In this document: positions 31,628 to 42,300 of the stretch, piece after piece | Layout of the letters: each line of letters opens with the position of its first letter | Numbering within the stretch: position 1 is the stretch's first letter | Assembly: GCA_000320545.1 (NCBI GenBank) | Contig: ADNK01000742.1 | Location: 5,001 to 67,500 of the forward strand | From: Bigelowiella natans CCMP2755 | Lineage: Eukaryota > Cercozoa > Chlorarachniophyceae | Length of the DNA: 62,500 nt | Reading direction: 5' to 3' | Position numbers and translations under genes: made by a program | Notes under the pieces: model-generated | Told to the model about the DNA's origin: nothing | The model's input: the letters and a program-made list of their open reading frames with translations, nothing else | Databases searched by the model: none

Positions 31628-33241
31628 CTCTTTCCTAAACCTTACAGGGGATAATGAAAATCAGATGCATGTTTCTCAATGGAATATTGCATCTATTATA
31701 GAAAACTGTCCAAAAACAGCAAAAGAAGTGCAGGACAACCCCATCTCTACGTTGATACCCTTTCATATTCTATGTATACTCGTGGCCCTGGCGGGTGAGC
31801 TATCTTATGCACTGATGAGACCTATTCTCGGGTGTTCAGGAGATCGACTTTGGGATGCTACGGAGCTGGTTCGTATGGCTTCCACTTCCCACAAAATATT
31901 CCAAAAAATGTTGACGCAATGAACTTTTCACACAAATCCGTGTGATAATTAGAAGATATCTTTTCAGTGATGATGACTGGATGAGAAACTGCTCCCTGCG
32001 ACAATCAACTTGGGACGTTTGCTTTGAAATGAACGGCATGAACGTTTAATAGAAAAACGCCATCTGCGAAATTGAGTTGTCCATGCAGGAAAGGCTGTGC
32101 ATCTGGTCCAAGGTTGGGGAGATGCACACGTTGCGGAAGGGATTCCGCACATGACGACAATAATCATAGGCGAAATTTCGAAGAAAACATACCCATTCTA
32201 CATTTAAAAAAAACTTAAATTCGGACGACCAAGACACTTCGACGGAACAAGAATGAGGCTCAATGGTTCGACCCGTCGGCTGTGTTGTCTGTTTGTCATT
32301 CATCAGTAATTAACTTGTGGGACGAATTGTGGGACGAATATTTTCTATGTTTATGATTGAGTCCTCTACTCGAATTTCTTACATCCATGAATGGTTCTCG
32401 GCATCCTCGGAGTTCTAAGGACATGCCAACAGTGTTTCCATAACATGAAACTATTGTTTGCCGTACAACTAGTAAATGTTTCATATCAATGTGATCTTCA
32501 ATCAAAAGGAAAACTTTGACGGCCTCAAGAAAGAAGAATATATAATAACTACCTCTAAAGAAGACCACTCTAACAATGTCACACCCCCCGTTCATGCAAA
32601 ACCGGGATCCGATCACATTGCAAACAAGGCGAAAGAGTCCAGCAGCACCCCGGCAGCGCCCAAACCCAATCACATGGGAGAAATCGGTCTTACCGATGCC
32701 GAAAAGTAGGACTCCCAAAAGGTAAATGTATTGGCACAGCTCACGCGCTTTATTTATTCCATTTTTTTGGTCGGCAGATCGAGCCCAAAGTCCACTGGCA
32801 TTAGTCCTAAGGCTCGGGGCCGAATAGACTTATTTGTACGTAAATTTGATAGCGGGGAATACCAAATTGATACATGATACCTCCGATTGACAGCATTGTG
32901 GTATTCTCGAATGGTCACATAATTTGCATGGGGTACAGAGAAATAATCGAGCCAAACGCGCAGCAAAAGCCATTCTCCGCAACTACACTGCGCTAGGAGA
33001 TGAGAAAAGAACGACAAAGTCAGATACCTACCCAGTTGGAGACAAAACCTGCACACACCGATACACTCTTAATTTCGTAAAGTCGTCTTCTTTTTTGTAA
33101 GCATGTATGTTATCGACACTCGTTCATATAATGATCCGTTGTAACGTATATTATAATCACTGAAGGTGCTTTTCACCGAGCTCACGAAATAGTAAAGGGA
33201 AGGATACACATAATGCACTCTCTCCGAGCTCTCGAAGCAGC
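31628..33241. other. Region with weak, conflicting coding signals
   Basis: No gene can be called with confidence. Plausible plus-strand stretches exist at 31,640-31,922, at 31,860-32,050 and at 32,045-32,205 (the last with a Cys-rich cluster Cys-Pro-Cys-x3-Cys ... Cys-x2-Cys). Another is a 77-residue hydrophilic ORF at 32,476-32,709 ending Asp-Ala-Glu-Lys. They lie in different frames and no consistent splicing joins them. Confidence 0.4.
32476..32709 (+). CDS. Small hypothetical ORF, hydrophilic
   Basis: 77 codons rich in Lys, Glu, Ser and Pro, ending in ...Gly-Leu-Thr-Asp-Ala-Glu-Lys. The composition is protein-like rather than random, and a splice acceptor (AAAAG) lies near its start, so it could be a last exon. 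No family recognised. Confidence 0.25.
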   Translation: MFHINVIFNQKENFDGLKKEEYIITTSKEDHSNNVTPPVHAKPGSDHIANKAKESSSTPAAPKPNHMGEIGLTDAEK

Positions 33242-35135
33242 ATGTTTCACGGGATACTCCCAACCCGCAAAGCGACTGCATCATCGAGTGGCTTCAAAAT
33301 CGTTGTGGACCATTTTGCTAGCCAAGGATGCCGACCTAGTATGGAGGTCGTAAGTAGCATTTCAACTGCCTGCATGGAGAAAGACGTGTGTAGATTTGGA
33401 TTTCTTTTGAGCCTGGGTATTACTCAATTTCAGGACGAAACATTAGAATGTGCGGAGTTCTACATACCGAATCACCAGAGGTTTGGTGGCGAGAAGATCG
33501 TTTCCTATAGCAGCATTGCTGTAGATTCGTAGGACTCAAATGATCAATCTAAACGTTGAAATGCTATAATTGATGCGTTATCAACTGTCTGAATATGTTA
33601 ACACTAGGCCTGGCCCGTGGTCCTTTCACGGAGTGTTTGATGGCCATGGAGGTTCGACGTATCAATTAACTTTTTAAACGGACTATGCTATTGTCAAGCC
33701 TCCATCCACTCTTCATATCCATCCCCCGATATTGGTAGAACTGATATTGGAACTGTTCCACCGCCAGGCAAGCGCTCAGCAACATTCGTCAAGTCATATT
33801 TGCACAAAGAAGTGATCAAAGAGCTGAAGACGGTTTGTAGTCTTATTTACTTATTCGACATAAAAATGCGTCTTTTTCTCTATCCCTCCCACAAAACGCC
33901 ATAATGATGATCCATTTTCTAGCGTCTGAACGATACACGTCTTGTCGTACTACAGGGAAGCTCTGCGAACGCTGCTCTAGTACGGGCCTTTCAAAAGATC
34001 GACAGGAAATTATGTCAGCCTCTCATTAAGTATCGATTGATGGGAAAAGATTTGATGGGCTGTTGCGAACGTGTGTGTGGGGGTTTGTGCTGTTGTTCTT
34101 ATTTCATAGATCAGGTGAACGAATTCTCAGGATGTACAGCGATTATTTGCTTAATATACCACCCCACCGGAGAAGCATGGGTATTTCATCTATCTGCTTA
34201 TTTATATAGAACTTTTCCCCGATCATCTTCACAAAGTAGAATATGCAGATGAACACGTCCTCCCCCTCATTTCCGTCTTATGACTTGTCTTTGGCCAGAC
34301 TGCAAATGTAGGCGATTCGCGTGCAGTTCTCAGTCATGATGGCAAAGCTGTTCCTTTATCGAAGGTCACGCCATGCAATTTATATTGAAAGGGAAGCCTT
34401 ATTATGAAATAAAAAATATTTTCCTAAAACGACAAAACATCGCAGGACCATAAACCAAATAGGCCTGACGAGCTAGCGCGAATCAAAAGAGCAGGTACAT
34501 TATTGCCTTCATTTTCTACTACCTGTTGGCCATTTTGCGGTATGCCTTTGCCAAGTTTAAGGCAATTACAACCCGGTATACTAAGCGGATCAAACCACAT
34601 GCGTTCACATAGGCGGAATGGTGTTCCACTCTCGTATAAATGGAGAATTAGCTGTGTCTCGGGCTTTCGGAGATGCGCGATGGAAGCGTGACAGGAACAA
34701 ACTCGTTACTGCGGAGCCAGAAATTAGCTACAGAAAGCTTTGTAAAGAGGTACGTGGAATCACCTGTAAGCTCAATATCTCGGTTTCATTCGATAACTCA
34801 TTCCTATGATCTCTTCTTAGGATGACTTCATTGTTCTCGCTTGCGATGGTAATACTAATCTTCGTTGATTATTTAAATGAATACAGCTGCGGCAGCTGCA
34901 AATTGCTTTGTCATATAAACGCCTTTTATCTCAAAAATTTACGTAACCAGGCTTGTTCGATGTCATGAGTAACGGTGAGGTTACAGCTTTCATCAAAGCA
35001 ACTAGAAAGATAGGGAAGAAAGGTACTTCAGGGATTGCGGAAACCATCGTCAACCATTCTATTGTCAGCTTAGAAACTATGGACAACGTGTCAGTGTGCA
35101 TTTTATTTTTCAAGTGGAACAAATTAAAAAAGTAA
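33242..35135 (+). CDS. PP2C-type Ser/Thr protein phosphatase
   Basis: Metal-dependent phosphatase (PPM family). Exons join in phase: 33242-33346, 33434-33480, 33608-33651, 33768-33832, 33923-34180, 34299-34364, 34446-34494, 34613-34749, 34821-34848, 34951-35135 (TAA). About 328 residues. Family motifs in order: Arg-Pro-Ser-Met-Glu-Asp-Glu (first metal Asp); Phe-Asp-Gly-His-Gly-Gly; Ser-Gly-Cys-Thr-Ala; Ala-Asn-Val-Gly-Asp-Ser-Arg; Asp-His-Lys-Pro; Asn-Gly-Glu-Leu-Ala-Val-Ser-Arg-Ala-Phe-Gly-Asp; Leu-Ala-Cys-Asp-Gly-Leu-Phe-Asp; and final Asp-Asn-Val-Ser. All metal-binding Asp positions are present. The fifth exon is unusually long before the SGCTA motif and may hide a further intron of a multiple of three bases. 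No membrane segment; cytosolic or nuclear is inferred. Substrates cannot be read from sequence. Confidence 0.9.
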
Positions 35136-35627
35136 TAATTCATATATCTATTTATGTATGTGTGAGAAGGTCCAAATACCTTTGAAAGAATGTACACTAT
35201 TAACGCGCACGAATTATTAAGACGTTCACGCTCAAACATGCCGTGCGTTTTCACCACTGTCGTCAACCTAATGCCGCTATGCAGCATCTGTTTGCATTTG
35301 TCCTAACAAACAAACACACAACAACAGTCTGTTCGTGTTATCACATGATTTCGATCGTTGTGGATCCATGTCAGCAGTGCGACTTGTTCGCAAGGCACGT
35401 GCATGCGTGCATGGCAGCATGACACTAGCATGTGTGCGCCCTCACAACGTGTGTGCACACATGCTTGTTGCCTGAGCATGCCCGTCACCACTTCATGCTC
35501 TCATTGCCATCATTGTCATTGTCATCATTCATCATCGTTTTCATCATTGACGCTCATTCAAATGAACACAGTTCCTGCACAATGATCGACGATGATGACA
35601 CTGTGAGTTGATGGGATGCACACACTG

Positions 35628-35661
<34 letters not shown>

Positions 35662-36476
35662 TTCGTTTGCAAGGAAAACATTTTGTTGAACTTGCGTGTC
35701 TAAAGATCTTGTTCTTCCAAGGATCTGAGCACGTGTGCGTGCAGCGCAGCGCTGATTCAAAGCTTCTGAATTCGTTTGATGTCCTCATCAACAGCGGTTT
35801 GGATCGATTCGCTGTCAACCGCACCTGTGATGGCTGCTCTCTAGGAGCGAGGATGGATTCACAACGTGGACCACATGAGTTCATCCGATCATGTTGTTTA
35901 GGTGAAAAAAAACTGCTGCTTCACAGTGGCAATGTCTGCTCACACAGTGATGATGGTGGCCCAAAGTTCAACCACCAGCCGCTTCCATCGAGGTTGTTGA
36001 TGACACAACTTTGCACAGCACGATGAATGGACATCCTTGAATGAATGAACAACTTGAAAGAATGAATGAATGAAACGGTTCCACAGGAACGGTTGAAAGG
36101 ATCACAGGATCACAGGTCACGCCAATGCCGAACAATGAACAATGATGACAAACTGCACTTCCAAAGTGTTGCAAGACATTTGCAGTGTGCGAAACGCAGT
36201 GCCTCGAACTAACTTCAGTGAGACCTAACTAGTGAAACCAGAAGGAATTCAAGAACAACATTCTAGCCATTCCTGAGGGCTACATCTAATCGACGGAAGA
36301 CGATCACGGTCTCGGCCCCGGTCGCGAGCACTGAGTGAACTTGGCATCGGGCCGCACCCTTTTTAGGAAAAAATGACCACCAAATCTTTTCCAGATGTTG
36401 TCGCAGATGCAGATTATCCTGGATTCGTTTGACCTACAGTTTCCACAAAAGAAACGCTTAGATCTAACTCGCGCCG
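35136..36476. other. Intergenic
   Basis: No gene seen. It contains a small TGCA-rich patch at 35,390-35,470, a (CA)n run at 35,630-35,660 and GAATGAATGAAT repeats near 36,040-36,075. Open frames on both strands have no protein-like character. Confidence 0.55.
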
Positions 36477-38138
36477 ATGTCGGCGCAGGTGCATCCCAGT
36501 GAACGGACGGCACAATCGAGTAACAAGTTTAGAGTTCATAGTACTCATGCGGCCACAAAGGAACAGAAAAATAGAAGCCACGAACTTGAGGCAGGCGAAG
36601 CAGAGGAAGCACGTCATTCAGATGCACAGGTAAACGAGGAAAGGAAGCAACTTCGAGCCACCTCCGTTACCAACTTGGAGAAGTCCAATCCAACCCCTGA
36701 CAAATGGCATCCTAGAGATTCTTGTGAAGCGGACCTTGAGACGGCCTGGCGACTGGCAGAAGACAGGTGCTGCGGTCGGCTGCTCTCTGGATGCTCTCTA
36801 ACATGTGGGGCCCTTGGCAGCGCCTGCACGGCCATGTCAAAATTCAACTGCTGCTATCGGTGCTTTCTTTCGGTTGTGCTCTCGCTTTTCATCCTACCGA
36901 AAGAGCTCGCGAGTTACTTTGCCATCATTTTCGCCCCGGAGGTGATGGCGTTCACGTTCCTCCTGGACACGTGGGACACAGTGTCGGACGTCATTTTGGC
37001 GGTGAACTTTGGCGGCGAGAAAGTCGAAAATTCATTATTCATTAACTTGTTAACATTTCATTTTATAGCAGGACAAGTGTGTTTTCTCTTAAAATGGTTT
37101 TAAACGTTTTTATATTAAGTTGAACTAGAAGTAAATGAAGAGAATATTTCAACAATAATTTGATGTCGGACAGGTGGACTACCAGTTTTGGGTCATCATG
37201 GCGCTCATCTTCGGAACGTGGAATCTGGTCCTAATCCCAACCCTAACCCTATTATCCTTAATCCTAGACCAATTCCAGCCCAAACCCTAACCCTAGGTAT
37301 ATGAGTTCTTCTGGATCGTGCAGGGTCGTAGCAGGCTGACAGCCTACAAGAGCTTCATGATCAATAATGTAGCCGACCCCCACAAAGCCCCGGGCAGCGA
37401 CACCGGAAGCAATAGAAGAGGTAAGTTCGCCAACACTCTTGCCATGTTCGGTCGCTGTGTAGCGGAGGATGGTCTGGTTATGATTGCAGCTCTTCTGCGC
37501 GGGAAGAAGATAGAGGGGCTCGGAGGTATTAAGATCTTTGTTATGTCAGTAAATATTTTTAAAAAGATATGATTCAATATTTTTGAAAAGATATGATTTA
37601 TCTTCATTTAAAAATTCATACTCCATATTTTTTAATACATAGAACAGTCAGCGTTCGCCACTTCACTGCTGTTCCTGGCCCTTTGCATCCTGAACATGGC
37701 CGACCTGCTAATTTTAGTATTCAGCCATTCGCTGAATGAACGAAATCCTATTTCTCCGGTACTTTTTACTCTTTGTGTGGGGGGTATCCCCTTCGGGGTT
37801 ATGATCACCCTTTGGGTTCACTTCCTCCTCCTTTTCTTTACGGACGTGGAATACAGCGAGATAGCCCAGGCGTTCATCCATTTGGCTGGTGTCATCATAT
37901 TAATGGTGTCATTCTGCAGCCTTGGCTGCCAATCGTTGCCTCTGGAAACAGTAGGAACGAGATTCACCAGCAACAAAGACAATTTCCGTATTGGAACCTT
38001 TTCGCCAGTAGTGGACATCTGTGGGCGGCTCGATGAGTGCTGCGCGTGTGCAAAGGAGAGCAAGGTACGTACGTGGCATCGTATGTGCATGTATGTGTCG
38101 GTGCACATGCATGTGTCTGTGTGTGTGTGTGTGTGTGC

Positions 38139-38177
<39 letters not shown>

Positions 38178-38327
38178 GTGTGTGTTGATACTTGCATAAA
38201 TTTGAACATGTAGATGGATTCCGAGGATCGTAAAAGCTTTTTCATGCACGCCAGCATGTGGATGTTCTCACGAGTTAGCAAGCCAGCGGCTTGGACTTCC
38301 GGTTTGATATGCTGCCTGGCTCAGTGA
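36477..38327 (+). CDS. Multi-pass membrane protein of unknown function
   Basis: Five exons join in phase: 36477-37022, 37174-37227, 37297-37525, 37643-38064, 38214-38327 (TGA). About 454 residues. The N-terminal 100 residues are hydrophilic. A Cys-rich block follows (Asp-Arg-Cys-Cys ... Cys-Ser-Leu-Thr-Cys, Cys-Cys-Tyr-Arg-Cys). Then come hydrophobic segments at about residues 130-150, 155-172, 184-210 (across exons 2-3), 262-285, 297-322 and 328-350. The conserved-looking phrase Leu-Asp-Thr-Trp-Asp-Thr-Val-Ser-Asp lies between segments. The C-terminus has a second Cys cluster (Cys-Cys-Ala-Cys) and ends Cys-Cys-Leu-Ala-Gln. Six or so membrane passes suggest a channel or transporter-like protein, which is inference only. 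The 69-bp second intron consists of telomere-like repeats. The last intron carries (GT)n and (GA)n runs. Confidence 0.75.
37228..37296 (+). repeat. Intron made of telomere-like CCCTAA repeats
   Basis: The intron starts GTCCTAATCCC and ends AACCCTAACCCTAG. Between them are several exact and near-exact AACCCTAACCCT and ATCCTAG blocks. The 3' splice site is itself the last CCCTAG unit. Removing it leaves the reading frame intact. Confidence 0.8.
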
Positions 38328-39326
38328 GTGCCAAATCGCCAACATCACCTGAGCCAGAGCACCCGCAATCTTCCACTCCATCAGGGAGGGCTGGCATCAA
38401 GTTGCGGACGGGAATGTTCTTGTTAGAGATTCAAAATATGCATCCTCCGAGTATTTAAATTACATATTTGAAGATAGCTCCTACTATCGATAACATGGAT
38501 AGTCATATATCATGGAAGCCATGCGAGATATTTCTTTTTCCAGAGAGTTGTGTGAATATTGTCCGCACTCACCTCGGGAGATGTGGGTTTAACCCATCGA
38601 AGCTGGGAACCTCTCCAAGCTAGCAAGGCTAGGGACATCAAGGTCCGTGGTCGATGGACCACGAGTTCCATCGGTGAAGGCTTGAGGAGGAAAACAAAGC
38701 GCTCATCATGCAAAAAACATGGCACACATGGTGCTTTCCGATCCGTCAAACAATCATTTAACACTCGTCGCGTTCATCGAAGAACTACCATGCCATTTTT
38801 ACTCGATTGACGATTACGATTTTCTGGCGCTACAACATGTGCATGTTCATGGGACGGATGCAATGGATTGATTGAACATTTTCAACACAAACGTCATCTC
38901 AATCTAGCAATGTAGCTATGCAATGATGTTGCAGCAGCCGTGAAAACATGTTCCCAGCGGCTGCCCAGCGCTCATGCTGCATGTTCCATCTGATTGTTTT
39001 CCGCTGTTGCATCTTCGATTCATGCACGCAATGCAAAGACATTCATGCACGTCGCCTCGCACGCGGCGAGAAGTGGGTCCTGTGACACAATTCTTTTTTT
39101 GTGTATTTTTAACATATTCTGCGATACCTATTGATATATTCTCGTTACTGCATTGACTCTTTCGTGAGAAGTAGTACTTAAACTCTCTTCATCATACATG
39201 CTCCCTGTCTTAGGTTTCTGCAGAACTCTATATCAGAGGAAGCACCGCATGCTGCTTCATTAGGAGGTGCAACCTTCATTTCGTTGCCTTCCAAGAGGGT
39301 ACTACCAAGAGAAGCTAAGTTTGAAT
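38328..39326. other. Intergenic between convergent genes
   Basis: Spacer between the multi-pass gene (plus) and the 3' end of the giant gene (minus). No protein-like frame and no obvious terminator. Confidence 0.55.
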
Positions 39327-42300
39327 CTACTGCTGGCGTTTGGTTTCTTGCGATTTTGTTTCAACATTATCAAGATCCCGGCGTCCTTCCGGAGCATCAA
39401 AGCCCTATATTGCCATCAAATCGCGCGGTTATGAACAAATAGTAATCCCCCCCCCCCCCCCAAACCGTATTATAAGAATGAATTGAAGGCGGGGTTTAAT
39501 CATATCTCAGATGAAATAAAAAATGATGACTCGTTCTGCGAGATTCCATCATATACGACCAAAAACGTTCTCATCAAAAGAAAACTTGACATTGCTAGCA
39601 CCGCTCTTCATAGTGGACCTCCCACTTCTCCTGTCTAAGTTTCCCTCTTTTGTTGTACCTCCTGTTCAATCGATGACGTCGATTTATTTGGAAGTGAAAA
39701 TGAAGCATTGAATCCAAAACCACTGTTGCTTACAGAGCCGTCTTCTCCGGATTTCTTATCATCCATTTCTACACACGTATATAATAATGCGTGGCGCATT
39801 TTTCAGCATTATTACAGTATAACAGGTGCGCTCTAAAATGAAGTTGTCCAAGACGAAGCAAAGGGAGCTGCTACCTACTTTAATTACCATGTCTACTTCA
39901 CCTAACTACTCCTTCTAATAAACTAATGCACTGAAAAGCGCACACGAGCACACACATCCCTCTACCTGGCACCGTGTTATCGCCGGAAGATTCCACTTTC
40001 GGAAGCTCAGATATCTCTCCAGACGGTGATTTGGTAGGCTTTTCGTTCACGATAGTTACGGCTGGCAAATCTTGACTAAATTATATGTAAATATGTTATT
40101 ATGTCTAGTTGCGAAACTGCACGGCAAGTTCATTTATGGTGATGTGTCACAGATTGCATTCGTATTCTAAGAGAGGCCTCACCCGCAGGCCAGCAATGAC
40201 ATTATTAATGTTTGTGCATCAGCAAATCTGTCTACATATTTTGAATATTCTTGTGAATCTTTTGCTAACGATTCTAGATTTCGAACTCCTCCTTCCTAAT
40301 CTTACATTATGAGTAGTACCTCGTTGCAGAGGATAATATGTTTTTGGGCATCTTCAGCTGGTGCTGGGGGTTGTCGCCGTCAACACTGCGTGGTGTCTCC
40401 GCTTCTTTCTTAGTATCCTGATCTCTAGAACTATCTGAACCATTGTTGTTGCGTGCATGTCGTCTTGACCTTGGATTTCTCGGAGACACTCCATCTGCTT
40501 CTCCTCCGTCGTGCTGCCTATTTTCTCTAGACCTCGATCGAGATCGAGATCTGTCTCTGACAATCACATTTGGGGCAGGTTTCCAGCGCCCACCTTCTGC
40601 AACCGTTGACTGCAACCTGTCAGCGTATTCAATGGGAACCCGTAGTGGCAACGACAGAACGCTCAACATCAGCCATCGGAGCTTCTGCCTCGAGCCTTCC
40701 TCGTTCTTGTGGAAACGATTCAGCGCCAAGAACTTGCGATAGTCAGGCTTTGTAATGTTGAGGTTGAAGAAACGGTGCATCACGAAGGACCATTCGCTCA
40801 TGTAGCGTGCCTCCCAGAATCGCGAGTGTTTCTTGTGGCGCAGTACAGTCCGGCGAAGCGTGTGGAGAAGTATAACATCGAAGCCTAGTGTTTCGTCCTT
40901 CTTTTTCTCTTCTTTGCCCTTCTTGAGGTTGATCTTTTTCTTCACTTCCTCACGTTTCTTAGCTTCGTGCGACATAGAACCCTTGCTCATACTCATACTA
41001 TGAGCAGTGAATTTTGAGTTGGATTTGGTATCAGCACCTTCTTGGCCAGCAGCAGCTCCCTTCGATTTATCTGCCTCAGGTTCCACGATTTCATGAAGCA
41101 CGCCCAAGTCCATTTTGCCCAAGTCCATCTCAGTTGATCGCTTGCGATCATGGTGCTTGACTATGGCGGCCTTGAGGTCTATGCTGAATACGTAGGCATT
41201 TCCTTGATCGTCAGTCACAATGAGGCTTTTGGAAGGGTTTGGACGGGGGATGTGCATCTTTGTTATATTAATAGGACGCTTTCGATTGTCCAGTTCTTGC
41301 GCAATCTCGCCGTGTTCTGTCAGCAATGGTGCCTTTGAGAGCTTGAACCATTCAACAGCCTCAAAGGTTCGTCCCTATTGCATTCAGAACATAGGAAAAT
41401 GTTACACACGTAGGAAAAGAAGTGATGGAGGAAGGCGGAAAGGAAGAGGAGGAGGAAGAGGAGGAGGAAGGGGAGGAGGAGGAAATTTCTCTCGACGTGC
41501 ACGACGACCTTCTATCACAAGTTAACAACTTGCGTAATGGTAGAACACATACACAACATTATCTCATCATCATCATCATTTTTCTACACCTGATAATCTT
41601 TAGAGTCCGCAAGGCGATGTCCTTCGAAGTGATTGGACTTACCTCCTTCTTTCATGATGACTGGCTTCACGGTATACGTATCATGTATTTTAAGCGTACC
41701 GACGTTCGCAGCATCTTTATCGTCAACTGGCTCTGATGCCTTTTGGACCTTTTTGATCTGAACAAGTAAGCCATGCCCCTTGCCCGGTCCATCGGGTGCA
41801 ATCATCACCGCCCGATCGCCGACGAAGAAAGTGTTTTGTAGGTAGTGTCGTATTGAACGAACGTTAATTGTCTGTAGAATCTTCATTCCATCTCGCAGAG
41901 AAATGACGGCTATGGTCCCCATAGTAAGCACGAAGCAGATGCTTTGGTGCTGTTCCTTGTAAGGAAGAAATTGGAGAATCTTCCGGCCAAGCTGCAGCTG
42001 CTTCGACCCTTGTCTGTTAGGGGCTATTCGAGACTCAGCTCCCATAGAGTATATCTGTGGTCGGATCGACCCATCGTCAGTCCCTGCTAATATAACGAGA
42101 TCCTTCTCCTTCGTAGCATTAACATCATCGAACATGTGCGTGACGGTGGTAATCACAGACACAAAATCATCGAAAGTCTCCCGATGAACTGCCCGACGTA
42201 GCACACCCATCGGAGACCCGTTCTCGTCCAGTTCGAGGCGCATTGGCGAGATATCAAAGGTGTGAAGCTTGCTCTTGCCGTCACTCTCTGTGTACACTGC

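Noticed and set aside
37324-37525. Exon 3 of the multi-pass gene starting after GTGCAG at 37323
   Set aside because: Starting at 37297 keeps phase, adds a hydrophobic segment that completes a membrane helix, and uses the CCCTAG acceptor. The shorter exon would cut that helix.
41640-41643. Exon 9 of the giant gene ending at the strong donor GTAAGT (41641-41642 on the complement)
   Set aside because: This would leave phase 1 while exon 10 needs phase 0. The donor GTGTAG ending the exon at 41590 keeps the frame and the total length a whole number of codons.
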